A stretch of DNA of 38,048 nt from Flavobacterium sp. ov086 (lineage in GTDB: Bacteria; Bacteroidota; Bacteroidia; Flavobacteriales; Flavobacteriaceae), in contig NZ_FZNL01000039.1 in NCBI RefSeq assembly GCF_900187965.1, positions 1-38,048 of the forward strand. Reading direction: 5' to 3'. Every line of letters begins with the position of its first letter. Positions within the stretch are counted from its first letter, which is position 1. Made by a program: the position numbers and the translations under genes. The notes beneath the pieces were generated by a model. The model was given only the letters and a program-made list of their open reading frames with translations, was not told the DNA's origin and made no database searches. Below, piece after piece: positions 24,069-33,227 of the stretch.

Positions 24069-24794
24069 ATGAAAAAAGTATTACAATTAGCAGTTTTTGG
24101 AGCATTTTTAGTAGGTTTTACGGCAAATGCACAATCCGAGAAAATATCAGGAAATGGTAAAATAATTACCGAAACCAGAACTACATCTGACTACGATGCC
24201 ATAAAAGTATCAGGCTCTTATGATGTTGATTTAGTGGCAGGAAAAGAAGGTAAAATCATCATTAAAGGTGAAGAAAATATTATTGCAAATATTGTTGTTG
24301 AAGTCGAGGATAATACTTTAAAAATTCACAATAAAAAGAACATCAACTTACGCCCAAGTATGGGTAAAAAGATACAAGTTACCATTCCGTTTGAGAAAAT
24401 ATCTGAGGTAAATTTATCCGGTTCAGGAGATGTTCAGTCTAAAGATCCCATTAAAAACGATAAATTTTTAGCAAGATTATCAGGTTCAGGAAACTTTAAT
24501 TTAGCAGTAGATTCAAATAATTTAGAACTTAATTTAAGTGGTTCAGGAAATGTACGCTTAAAAGGAAATGCTGATAACTTTACCACAAAACTTTCGGGTT
24601 CAGGAGATATTGATGCTGCCAATTTAAAATCTAAAAATGTTGATGTAAATGTTTCGGGATCTGGAAATAGCCGTGTTAATTGCAACGAAAGTTTAACTGC
24701 CAGAGTTTCTGGTTCGGGAGATATTAAATACAGCGGAAATCCTGAAAAACGCGATGTTAAAGTTTCTGGTTCAGGAAATATTTCAAAAGCCTAA
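24069..24794 (+). CDS. Head-GIN domain (DUF2807) exported protein
   Basis: 241 residues. A signal peptide covers about 1-21 (ending FTANAQ). The mature part is a DUF2807/GIN domain: ISGNGKIITE..., VSGSYDVDLVAGKEG, then seven SGSG turns (SGSGDVQ, SGSGNFN, SGSGNVR, SGSGDID, SGSGNSR, SGSGDIK, SGSGNIS), which mark turns of a parallel beta-solenoid. No lipobox and no T9SS domain are seen, so it is likely periplasmic. It is the last gene of the sigma operon, 20 bp after the DUF4097-like gene. The molecular function of GIN domains is not established. Confidence 0.9.
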   Translation: MKKVLQLAVFGAFLVGFTANAQSEKISGNGKIITETRTTSDYDAIKVSGSYDVDLVAGKEGKIIIKGEENIIANIVVEVEDNTLKIHNKKNINLRPSMGKKIQVTIPFEKISEVNLSGSGDVQSKDPIKNDKFLARLSGSGNFNLAVDSNNLELNLSGSGNVRLKGNADNFTTKLSGSGDIDAANLKSKNVDVNVSGSGNSRVNCNESLTARVSGSGDIKYSGNPEKRDVKVSGSGNISKA

Positions 24795-24805
24795 TTTTAT
24801 AAAAG

Positions 24806-24875
24806 CTCAATAATAAAAGAATCTTAAGCAATCATCCAATCAAAAAAAACAAAACAGTCCTTCTTTATTATTGAG
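24806..24875 (+). terminator. Long-loop inverted repeat after the GIN gene
   Basis: ctcaataataaaagaa (24806-24821) is the complement, apart from one extra base, of ttctttattattgag (24861-24875). About 40 bases separate the arms. It lies 12 bp after the stop and is followed by tttta, so it may end the operon, but the loop is unusually long for a terminator. Confidence 0.45.
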
Positions 24876-24935
24876 TTTTACAATTTACTTTTTGTATAAA
24901 GCGTTTGAAAACAATTATTAAAGGATAATTAATTA

Positions 24936-24982
24936 AAAAGAGAATTTCATGTCAATCATCCATGAAATTCTCTTTGTTTTTT
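24936..24982. terminator. Terminator of the UMF1-family gene
   Basis: aaaagagaatttcatg (24936-24951) pairs with catgaaattctcttt (24961-24975), followed by gttttttta. The left flank is A-rich, so it can work on both strands; convergent genes lie on either side. Confidence 0.85.
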
Positions 24983-24985
24983 TAT

Positions 24986-26311
24986 TTATACTGAAAGTTC
25001 TTTTTTGTGTACTCTTCTCAATAAGAAAATTGATGTAACAAAGAAAACTGCTAAAATTACAATTGCGGCACGCGGACTTCCGGTAATCTGATCGATAATA
25101 CCATAAACACACATTCCGATTACGATTCCAATTTTTTCAGCCACATCATAAAAGCTGAAGAATGATGCTGTATCTTCTGTTTCAGGTAATAATTTCGAAT
25201 ATGTAGAACGAGATAGAGCCTGGATTCCTCCCATTACAAATCCTGCGACAGTTGCCATAACATAAAAATGCATTGGTAAAGTGATAAAGTATGCCAGCGC
25301 ACAAAACACGGCCCAAATGATATTAATTACAATTAAAGTTGGAATATTTCCAAATTTTGCAGAAGCTCTTGAAGTCAAAACCGCTCCAACAACTGCTACT
25401 AATTGTATAATCAGAATACAAATAATTAGTCCAATTGTTCCTTCTTCTTTTGATGACCATTGAATTTCCTGAGCGCCAAAATAGGTAGCTACAAGCATAA
25501 CGGTTTGTACAGCCATACTTGAAACAAAAAATCCGCCTAAATATCTTTTTAATGGAATGTTTTCGTTCAACAATGCCCAAACTTTCTTAAGTTCTTTGAA
25601 ACCATTGAATACAACCGATTTTGTTAGTTTTTCGCCTGTTTCTTTACTTCCTTTTGGTAAATAATAATACGTATACTGACTGAATAATATCCACCAAACT
25701 CCAACCATTATAAACGAATAACGCATCGCTTTCATAGCTGCTTCTCCGTCTGTTCCGGTGATTCCAAAAAGTTTTGGCTTCATGATCATTCCTAAATTGA
25801 TAATCAATAAAATTACGCTTCCAATATATCCTAAAGAATATCCTTTGGCACTAATTCTATCTTGTTGTTCTTCAAATGCAATATCGGGTAAATATGAATT
25901 ATAAAAAACCAAACTTCCCCAATATCCAATCAATCCAAGGAAATAAAATGCCAATCCGATATAAATATTTCCAAGATCAAACCAATACAATCCCATGCAG
26001 GATAAAGCTCCTAAATAGCAGAAAAACTTCATGAAAGATTTTTTATTCCCAACATAATCAGCGATTCCTGATAATAATGGAGAAATAAAAGAAACAACCA
26101 AAAAGGCGAAAGCAGTTATGAAACTAATTAAAGCTGAGTTTTTAAGGTGCATCCCAAAAACATCGATATAATGATCGCGATCCGAGAATAAAGCTTCATA
26201 AAAAATTGGAAAGACTGCCGAAGCAATCGTAAGGGTATAAACGGAATTTGCCCAATCATAAAATGCCCAGGCATTCAATAATTTTTTATCTCCTTTTTGT
26301 AGGTTTTTCAT
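24986..26311 (-). CDS. UMF1-family MFS transporter
   Basis: 441 residues with about twelve membrane segments. The N-terminal signature AWAFYDWANSVYTLTIASA and the ISPLLSGIADYVGNKKSF loop are typical of the UMF1 / vacuole-effluxer (Atg22-like) branch of the major facilitator superfamily. The later motif MGGIQALSRSTYSKLLPE fits the same family. Inner-membrane transporter; substrate unknown (amino acids are suggested for eukaryotic Atg22, which is only a hint). It stands alone with its own terminator. Starts at ATG 26311. Confidence 0.88.
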   Translation of the reverse strand: MKNLQKGDKKLLNAWAFYDWANSVYTLTIASAVFPIFYEALFSDRDHYIDVFGMHLKNSALISFITAFAFLVVSFISPLLSGIADYVGNKKSFMKFFCYLGALSCMGLYWFDLGNIYIGLAFYFLGLIGYWGSLVFYNSYLPDIAFEEQQDRISAKGYSLGYIGSVILLIINLGMIMKPKLFGITGTDGEAAMKAMRYSFIMVGVWWILFSQYTYYYLPKGSKETGEKLTKSVVFNGFKELKKVWALLNENIPLKRYLGGFFVSSMAVQTVMLVATYFGAQEIQWSSKEEGTIGLIICILIIQLVAVVGAVLTSRASAKFGNIPTLIVINIIWAVFCALAYFITLPMHFYVMATVAGFVMGGIQALSRSTYSKLLPETEDTASFFSFYDVAEKIGIVIGMCVYGIIDQITGSPRAAIVILAVFFVTSIFLLRRVHKKELSV

Positions 26312-26433
26312 AGAAATGGTGTTGTTAATGCGCTACGAATTTATCTAATTTTTATCATAATCAAATAGATTTTTAAAAATTCCTGCATTAATAAATTATG
26401 AGCAATCTAGAAATTAGATTCTATTGTAATGAA

Positions 26434-26464
26434 ATAAAAAAAGCTACTCTAAAAGAATAGCTTT
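26434..26464 (-). terminator. Terminator of the M48 gene
   Basis: aaagctactct and agaatagcttt pair with one mismatch around a short loop, with an A-run on the left that gives T on the minus strand. It lies 26 bp after the M48 stop codon. Confidence 0.8.
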
Positions 26465-26489
26465 CATAATTTTATTTAGATGAATATCT

Positions 26490-27299
26490 TTATTTTATAA
26501 TACCTACTTTTAGTGCTGTCGCTTTGGCTTCTGGAATCAATGCTTTCAAATTTGCAATCCTTGTAGCGTCAGAAGGGTGTGTACTCATAAACTCTGGTGT
26601 TCCCGCAGCTCCTGAATTTGCAGACATTCTAGACCAAAAAGCGATTGCATCATCTGGATTATAACCTGCAATTGCCATTAATGTCAATCCTATTTTATCA
26701 GCTTCACTTTCGTTACTTCTGCTAAACGGAAGCATCACTCCTACTTGTGTACCCATCCCGTAAGCTTGCGAAAATATTTCTTTAGTTTGTGCAGACTTAC
26801 TGCTTGTAGCTGCATCTAAAACTGCGCCTCCAATTGATTGTAATTGTGCAGCGCTCATTCTTTGTGCACCGTGATTGGCTAACGCATGAGAAACTTCGTG
26901 CCCCATAACAGTTGCTAATCCTGATTCGTTTTGGGTAATTGGTAAAATTCCGGAATAAACAACAATTTTTCCACCTGGAAGACACCATGCATTTACTTCT
27001 TTATTATCTACCAATTTATATTCCCAACGATAATCTTTTAAATACTGTGACTGACCTAAATAAGCAAGATATTTTTCAGCAGCAGCTTTAATTTTTGATC
27101 CTACCAAATCAACTCTCTTTGCATCAGCAGTTCCTGTAATAACTTTATTCTCTGTTAAAAAAGTACTGTATTGTTGAAATGATGTTGGAAATAGTTCGCT
27201 ATTCGAAACAAAGTTTAAATTTTGTTTTCCAGTAATTGGATTCGTTGCGCATCCGGCTAAAACAACGGCAAATAGTCCTAATATTAAATGTTTCTTCAT
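26490..27299 (-). CDS. M48-family metallopeptidase lipoprotein
   Basis: 269 residues. A lipoprotein signal (VLAGC, Cys17) anchors it in the envelope. The M48 domain carries VNAWCLPGGKIVVYSGIL (102-119), the zinc motif HEVSH (134-138) and the third ligand Glu199 in NESEADKIGL. The single-domain layout resembles the LoiP/YcaL type and lacks the TPR part of BepA. It would degrade damaged or misfolded envelope proteins. It is flanked by terminators and has a TACTTTTG -7 box (27329-27322), so it is monocistronic. Starts at ATG 27299. Confidence 0.92.
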   Translation of the reverse strand: MKKHLILGLFAVVLAGCATNPITGKQNLNFVSNSELFPTSFQQYSTFLTENKVITGTADAKRVDLVGSKIKAAAEKYLAYLGQSQYLKDYRWEYKLVDNKEVNAWCLPGGKIVVYSGILPITQNESGLATVMGHEVSHALANHGAQRMSAAQLQSIGGAVLDAATSSKSAQTKEIFSQAYGMGTQVGVMLPFSRSNESEADKIGLTLMAIAGYNPDDAIAFWSRMSANSGAAGTPEFMSTHPSDATRIANLKALIPEAKATALKVGIIK

Positions 27300-27321
27300 G
27301 ATTTTGATATTTTACAACACA

Positions 27322-27329
27322 CAAAAGTA
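27322..27329 (-). promoter_or_regulatory. -7 box of the M48 gene
   Basis: Minus strand TACTTTTG fits TAnnTTTG, about 23 bases before the start codon. The -33 element is not clear. Confidence 0.5.
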
Positions 27330-27384
27330 CAATTATTATTACTTCTAGATTTATATAATTCTCTTAAAATTTATCAGAATTTAC

Positions 27385-29784
27385 TTATTCTCCAATAATA
27401 TGTAGTTCCGTAAACTCTTTATCAACAATTAAGAAATGATTTTCGTCAAATGCAATTTTATCAAAAGCCACCTTTACATTGTCAATTTCGATTTCAGTAA
27501 CTTTAAACGGCAAACCAATCAGGTTAATTTTATACTTGCTATATGGTGTATCATATTTTCCTTCTTTATGCAATTGTACAATTAACTCCTTCTCTTTTCC
27601 TACTGCCGTGAAAGATAAAAAACTATAGCGCCCTTTTTTGTAATCATAACCATCTTGAGCATCTTCGTAAACTACTGATTTCTCTTTTCCGTTTTTAAAG
27701 TATAAATCAAGCACTAATTCATCAAACTCAAGCTCGCCTACATATTGCTGCACCGGATATTTCGGAATTATTGCTCCTGCTTTTACAAAAACCGGAATCT
27801 CATCAAATTTAGTATCTACCCAAACTTCTCTTCCACCAATTGCAAATTCATTTGTCCAATAGTTATACCATTCACCTCTTGGTATATACATACGTCTACC
27901 TACAGCGTTAGGTTCAAGAATTGGGCACACTAAAATCTGATTTCCAAAGATGAATTCATCATTGCGATAATGGGTTTGTATATCGTCCTGATCGTAATAA
28001 ACTAATGGTTTCAACATTGGGATTCCTTCTTCAATATACTGCCAGAACATCGTATATAAATAAGGTAATAACTGATAACGCAAACTCACAAATTTGCGTG
28101 TAATATTGATCACTTCTTCATCAAAAGCCCAAGGTTCCTGATTGCCATGATCTCCCGAAGAATGCGTTCTGCAAAACGGATGAAAAACTCCCAATTGAAT
28201 CCAACGCGCATATAATTCTCCTGTTGGCTGTTCAGCAAAACCTCCAATATCAGAACCTGTAAAACCCATTCCTGAAATAGACATTCTCTGTACCTGAATA
28301 TTGGCAATCCATAAATGCTCCCAGGTTGCAACGTTATCTCCCGTCCAGGACGATGTATAACGCTGAGCTCCTGAATAAGCAGATCTTGTGATTACAAACG
28401 GACGTTTAGGATACGTAAATCGCTTTACACCATGATAAGTTGCCCTTGCCATTTGTGTTCCATAAATATTATGTGCTTTTCTATGGCTGCAAGGATTTCC
28501 GTCATAAATGTGACGAACATCCATCGGAAATGTCTTATTTGGAACCTCCATAACAGCAGGTTCATTCATATCGTTCCAAACTCCTTTTACGCCAATATCT
28601 GAAACTAATTCTTTAAATAATCCCGCCCACCATTCTCTAACTACGGGATTTGTATAATCTGGGAAATTACATTCGCCTGGCCAAACTTTACCTTTCATAT
28701 AAGGGCCATCGGCTCTTTTGCAGAAATAATCTTTCTCTAAAGCTTCTTTATAAACCCAGTAATCTTTATCAATTTTAATTCCCGGATCGATGATTACGAC
28801 CGTTTTAAAACCGTCTTCAGCCAATTCTGCAACCATTCGTTTTGGATCGGGAAAATATTCTTTATTCCATGTAAAACATCGAAAACCTTCCATATAATCA
28901 ATATCCAGATAAATGGCATCACAAGGGATTTTCAATTCTCTGAATTTTGACGTAATTTCTTTTACTTTACTCTCTGGATAATAACTCCATTTACATTGAT
29001 GATAACCTAAAACCCAAAGTGGCGGTAACTCTGGTTTACCTGTCAAATCTGTATAAGTTGTAACCACATCCTGCATTTGTGGCCCGTAAATAAAGTAGTA
29101 GTTCATCTCGCCGCCTTCAGCCCAAAAGCTGGTAACGTTCCTTCTTTCCTGACAAAAATCAAAGAAAGTTCTAAAAGTATTGTCAAAGAAAATTCCGTAA
29201 GACTGTTTGTTCTGCAACCCAATATAAAATGGAACTACTTTGTATAAAGGATCTTGTTCTTTTTGATAGGCATATTGATCAGTAGCAAAATTTTCTAATC
29301 TTTTGCCTTTTAAATTCATCTGAGTGGCTTTGTCTCCAAGACCGTAAAAACATTCTCCGTCTTTTGACGATTTACTCATTTTTACAATATTTCCACCATA
29401 TTCATAACTTTCTTCCCAATGAAAACCAAGTTCATCTTCCAGAATTAAAAGATCGTTTAGGTCATAAATAGAGAGACGAAGATCTACTTTTTGAATCTTG
29501 CATTTTACTTTACTGGTTCTTACCTGAAAATAAGTTTCTTCTTCAGTAAGTTCTAAGAAATTATAACCGTGAAATTGTGTTTTATCAATTGCATATGAAA
29601 AGTCATTACTAAAATAGCCTTTTGTCGTAAAACGAAACCTAATTAAACTATCTCTGAGAACAGTAACTTTTAAGATTACTTTATTGTCAGTATGAAAAAA
29701 GATAGAATCTCCTTCATGTTCAAATGAGACAATTTTTGATGGGTATAAATCGCCTTTATATTCTAATGATGTATTTGTAATCAT
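27385..29784 (-). CDS. Glycoside hydrolase family 31 alpha-glucosidase
   Basis: 799 residues. An N-terminal beta-sandwich (about 1-240) precedes the GH31 barrel (about 250-600) and beta-rich C-terminal domains. The nucleophile is Asp405 in GVWNDMNEP and the acid/base Asp483 in SWTGDN; other family marks are WVLGYHQCKWSYY (257-269) and FTGSDIGGF. It should release glucose from the non-reducing ends of alpha-glucans or malto-oligosaccharides. No signal peptide is seen, so it acts in the cytoplasm, which fits a role in turning over glycogen or imported maltodextrins. It lies downstream of glgB on the same strand but with about 200 bp between and its own -7 box, so it may be regulated apart. Confidence 0.93.
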   Translation of the reverse strand: MITNTSLEYKGDLYPSKIVSFEHEGDSIFFHTDNKVILKVTVLRDSLIRFRFTTKGYFSNDFSYAIDKTQFHGYNFLELTEEETYFQVRTSKVKCKIQKVDLRLSIYDLNDLLILEDELGFHWEESYEYGGNIVKMSKSSKDGECFYGLGDKATQMNLKGKRLENFATDQYAYQKEQDPLYKVVPFYIGLQNKQSYGIFFDNTFRTFFDFCQERRNVTSFWAEGGEMNYYFIYGPQMQDVVTTYTDLTGKPELPPLWVLGYHQCKWSYYPESKVKEITSKFRELKIPCDAIYLDIDYMEGFRCFTWNKEYFPDPKRMVAELAEDGFKTVVIIDPGIKIDKDYWVYKEALEKDYFCKRADGPYMKGKVWPGECNFPDYTNPVVREWWAGLFKELVSDIGVKGVWNDMNEPAVMEVPNKTFPMDVRHIYDGNPCSHRKAHNIYGTQMARATYHGVKRFTYPKRPFVITRSAYSGAQRYTSSWTGDNVATWEHLWIANIQVQRMSISGMGFTGSDIGGFAEQPTGELYARWIQLGVFHPFCRTHSSGDHGNQEPWAFDEEVINITRKFVSLRYQLLPYLYTMFWQYIEEGIPMLKPLVYYDQDDIQTHYRNDEFIFGNQILVCPILEPNAVGRRMYIPRGEWYNYWTNEFAIGGREVWVDTKFDEIPVFVKAGAIIPKYPVQQYVGELEFDELVLDLYFKNGKEKSVVYEDAQDGYDYKKGRYSFLSFTAVGKEKELIVQLHKEGKYDTPYSKYKINLIGLPFKVTEIEIDNVKVAFDKIAFDENHFLIVDKEFTELHIIGE

Positions 29785-29823
29785 ATCGCTAATGAATTAA
29801 TTGTATAAAACTAATCTTCATTT

Positions 29824-29831
29824 CAAACATA
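29824..29831 (-). promoter_or_regulatory. -7 box of the GH31 gene
   Basis: Minus strand TATGTTTG fits TAnnTTTG, about 40 bases before the start codon. No TTG is found at the usual -33 distance. Confidence 0.45.
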
Positions 29832-29986
29832 CAAAAAAACTTGGTAAACCCCTATGAATAAAAGGATTATTCACGAAAACGTTTTTTCTGAATGAGTACT
29901 AAATAACAGCTTAAAAAATCGTCAATTCGATAATTTAAAAACGCTAAACTGATAAAACGGCATTCTACAAATTAATCTCCATCTTT

Positions 29987-31891
29987 CTATGCAAACGAAT
30001 AAACGGTAACGCTTAAAGGCGGCAAAGTTAATTCGACTGAAAAATCCCTTCCATCATAAGGAGTAGCTTCTATTTTTATTGATTTGGAGCTTTCAATACC
30101 GCCTCCGCCGTAAATTGCTGCATCACTATTAAATATTTCTTCCAATTTACCTTTTTGTGAAATTCCAATTCTGTAATTTTCTCTTACCACTTGCGTGAAA
30201 TTACAAACTACAACTAGGTTTTCATTAGGATTATTCCCCTTTCGGATATAAGATAAAACAGCATTTTGATGATCCGAATAATTAATCCACTCAAAACCTT
30301 CGCCTGTAAATTGTTTTTCATACAATGCAGGACGGGATTTATACAACTGATTCAAATCTGTGATTACTTTTTTAATTCCGGAATGATAATCATATTGTAA
30401 TAAATGCCAATCTAAACTCTTCTCAAAATTCCATTCGTCACTTTGCCCAAACTCAGATCCCATAAACAATAGTTTAGTTCCCGGATGTGTAAACATATAA
30501 CCATAAAGCAATCTTAGATTGGCAAATTTCTGCCATTCATCCCCAGGCATTTTATTGGCAATAGATTTTTTTCCGTAAACCACTTCGTCATGAGAAAACG
30601 GCAACATAAAATTCTCTGTAAAAGCATAAGTCATCGAAAAAGTCAAATCGTTTTGATGGTATTTTCTATAAACAGTTTCTTTCTGAAAGTATTTTAAAGT
30701 ATCGTGCATCCAGCCCATCATCCATTTCATTCCAAAACCTAAACCACCTGTAAACGTAGGTCTGGAAACCATTGGAAAAGAAGTGCTTTCTTCAGCAATG
30801 GTTTGAACTCCATTAAAATTAGCATAGATTACCTCATTGAATTCTTTAAGGAAGCTTATGGTCTCAAGATTTTCTCTTCCGCCATAAATATTTGGCTCCC
30901 ATTCGCCATCATTACGCGAATAATCAAGATATAACATCGAAGCAACGGCGTCAACCCTCAAACCATCGGCATGATATTGCTGAAGCCAAAAAACAGCATT
31001 ACTAATCAGGAAAGCCCTAACCTCATTTCGTCCGTAATTAAAAACAAGACTTTTCCAATCCGGATGATATCCTTTACGACGATCCGGATGTTCATACAAA
31101 TGAGATCCGTCAAAGAAACCTAAACCATGTGCATCATCAGGAAAATGTGACGGAACCCAATCTAAAATCACACCAATACCAGCCTGATGCAATTTATCTA
31201 CCAAAACCATAAAATCCTGCGGTTTCCCGAAACGAGACGTTGGTGCAAAGTATCCGGTTAATTGATAACCCCAGGAAGGATCATAAGGATATTCCATAAT
31301 TGGCATAAACTCTACATGCGTAAAACCTGTTTCCTTAACATATTTTACTAAATCGTCTGCCAGTTCTAAATAAGTTAAAAAGCGATTGTTCTCAGCACGT
31401 TTCCAGGAACCTAAATGCACTTCATAAACTGAATAGGGTTTATCAAGTGCATTATTCTCCTGACGATTCTGCATCCAATTTTCGTCTTTCCATTGATAAT
31501 CTAAATCCCAGACAACAGAAGCTGTATGAGGTGGTTTTTCGCAATACAAAGCAAATGGATCAGCCTTTTCGGTTACAATTCCGTTTATATTCGATTGAAT
31601 TTTATATTTATAAAGTGCACCTTTTGTAATTTCCGGAATAAATCCTTCCCATATACCCGAAGAATCCCAACGCACTTGTAATAAATGCTCGCCTTGTGTC
31701 CAATAATTAAAATCACCAACCACCGAAACAGATTGAGCCGTTGGAGCCCAAACTGCAAAGTAGACGCCTTTTACTCCGTTAACTTCAACTAAATGTGCTC
31801 CTAATTTTTCGTATAATCTGAAGTGTTTCCCTGCTTTGAATAAATCAATATCAAAATCAGTAAATAGAGAATGCGTGATAACTTTATTCAT
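29987..31891 (-). CDS. glgB: 1,4-alpha-glucan branching enzyme
   Basis: 634 residues, the short GlgB form. An N-terminal CBM48 domain (about 15-130, YFAVWAPTAQSVSVVGDFNY) is followed by the GH13 barrel: SVYEVHLGSWKR (154-165), EFMPIMEYPYDPSWGYQ, DWVPSHFPDDAHGL, nucleophile Asp314 in GLRVDAVASML, the acid/base Glu in IAEEST (365-370) and PFSHDEVVYGKKS, then a C-terminal beta domain. It cuts alpha-1,4 chains and rejoins them as alpha-1,6 branches. It sits 55 bp after glgC in the glgA-glgC-glgB operon order. Starts at ATG 31891. Confidence 0.97.
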   Translation of the reverse strand: MNKVITHSLFTDFDIDLFKAGKHFRLYEKLGAHLVEVNGVKGVYFAVWAPTAQSVSVVGDFNYWTQGEHLLQVRWDSSGIWEGFIPEITKGALYKYKIQSNINGIVTEKADPFALYCEKPPHTASVVWDLDYQWKDENWMQNRQENNALDKPYSVYEVHLGSWKRAENNRFLTYLELADDLVKYVKETGFTHVEFMPIMEYPYDPSWGYQLTGYFAPTSRFGKPQDFMVLVDKLHQAGIGVILDWVPSHFPDDAHGLGFFDGSHLYEHPDRRKGYHPDWKSLVFNYGRNEVRAFLISNAVFWLQQYHADGLRVDAVASMLYLDYSRNDGEWEPNIYGGRENLETISFLKEFNEVIYANFNGVQTIAEESTSFPMVSRPTFTGGLGFGMKWMMGWMHDTLKYFQKETVYRKYHQNDLTFSMTYAFTENFMLPFSHDEVVYGKKSIANKMPGDEWQKFANLRLLYGYMFTHPGTKLLFMGSEFGQSDEWNFEKSLDWHLLQYDYHSGIKKVITDLNQLYKSRPALYEKQFTGEGFEWINYSDHQNAVLSYIRKGNNPNENLVVVCNFTQVVRENYRIGISQKGKLEEIFNSDAAIYGGGGIESSKSIKIEATPYDGRDFSVELTLPPLSVTVYSFA

Positions 31892-31946
31892 GTTTGTTTT
31901 TTATAATTGGAATTTGGCATTTTTTTATTGGAATTTCTTCTAAATA

Positions 31947-33227
31947 TTATTCTATTCTAAAATTATCTGAGAGAATAGCTCCTTTTTTAATCACAACAAT
32001 TCCGTCTTTTATACTATATAATTCATTTGTAAAATTATCCAAATGCTTTCCTCCACTTATATGAACGTTGTTTCCTATACGAACATTTTTATCGACTAAA
32101 GCATTTTGTATAAAGCAGTTTTCGCCTATTCCCACATGAATTTTACTGATACTTGCTTCATGATTCAATTCATCAAGGTCCTGATAAAAATCATTCCCCA
32201 TTACGTAGCAGTTTTCAAGAACAGTACCTGCACCTATTCTGGAACGAATACCAATTACAGAACTTTTAATTTCTTTTGCATTAATAATACAGCCTTCTGA
32301 AATTAATGATTGATTGATAATTGAATTTCTAAATTTAGAAGGTGGCAATAATCTTGGTCTTGTAAAAATTTTATTGTCATTATCAAACAAATTAAACTCC
32401 GGAATATCAGCTGTTAAACCAATATTTGCTTCGAAGAAAGATTCAATATTTCCAATATCTGTCCAATATCCTTCATACTGATAACTCAAAATCTTATGTT
32501 TTCCAACGGCTTGCGGAATGATTTCTTTTCCAAAATCTTTCGTTTCCGGATCTGCCATTAAATCTTCCAATAATTGACGGTTAAAAATATAGATTCCCAT
32601 TGAAGCCAAATATTTTTTTCCTTTTTCCTGCATTTGCTCGCTAACTTCCGATTCCCATTCTGGTAAAAGTGATGCGTCAGGTTTCTCAATAAAAGCTTCT
32701 ATACAACTTTCGTGATTGGTTTTCAAAATTCCAAATTCAGGTGCATCTTTAGCATTTACAGGTAAAGTGGCAATAGAAATTTCAGCATCAGCCGCAATAT
32801 GAGCTTCCAGCATTTCGTTAAAATCCATTTGATATAACTGATCACCGGATAAAATTAAAGCGTGATCGAATTCATGTTTCAAAAAATGTGACATACATTG
32901 TCGAACAGCATCAGCAGTTCCCTGAAACCAAGTTGGATTATCCGGAGTTTGTTCTGCTGCCAGAATATCAACAAATGACTGGCTGAAAATGCTAAAATTG
33001 AAGGTGTTTTTGATATGCGCATTCAAAGATGCGGAGTTGAATTGCGTCAAAACAAATATTTTAAAAATATCAGAATTGATACAATTTGAAATAGGAATAT
33101 CAACCAATCGATATTTTCCACCAATCGGTACTGCCGGTTTTGATCTGGTTTCTGTTAACGGAAACAAACGTGATCCTTGTCCTCCTCCTAAAATAATAGC
33201 AACTACATTTTTCTTTTTAAATTTCAT
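31947..33227 (-). CDS. glgC: Glucose-1-phosphate adenylyltransferase
   Basis: 426 residues from ATG 33227; the longer form would need a TTG at 33236. An N-terminal nucleotidyltransferase domain (GGGQGSRLFPLTETRSKPAV near residues 14-33, YRLVDIPISNCINS, ILSGDQLYQMDF) is followed by a C-terminal left-handed beta-helix (about 290-420) with hexapeptide-like repeats. It makes ADP-glucose from ATP and glucose 1-phosphate, the committed and regulated step of bacterial glycogen synthesis. The start overlaps the end of glgA by 11 bp, so the two genes are translationally coupled. Confidence 0.97.
   Translation of the reverse strand: MKFKKKNVVAIILGGGQGSRLFPLTETRSKPAVPIGGKYRLVDIPISNCINSDIFKIFVLTQFNSASLNAHIKNTFNFSIFSQSFVDILAAEQTPDNPTWFQGTADAVRQCMSHFLKHEFDHALILSGDQLYQMDFNEMLEAHIAADAEISIATLPVNAKDAPEFGILKTNHESCIEAFIEKPDASLLPEWESEVSEQMQEKGKKYLASMGIYIFNRQLLEDLMADPETKDFGKEIIPQAVGKHKILSYQYEGYWTDIGNIESFFEANIGLTADIPEFNLFDNDNKIFTRPRLLPPSKFRNSIINQSLISEGCIINAKEIKSSVIGIRSRIGAGTVLENCYVMGNDFYQDLDELNHEASISKIHVGIGENCFIQNALVDKNVRIGNNVHISGGKHLDNFTNELYSIKDGIVVIKKGAILSDNFRIE

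Noticed and set aside
24434..24685. Minus-strand frame with repeated FPEP motifs opposite the GIN gene
   Set aside because: The repeats are the complement of the SGSG codons and carry no independent signal.
24395..24780. CRISPR-like regular repeats
   Set aside because: The repeated units lie in frame inside the GIN coding sequence, vary in sequence and have no spacers; no CRISPR array is present in the window.
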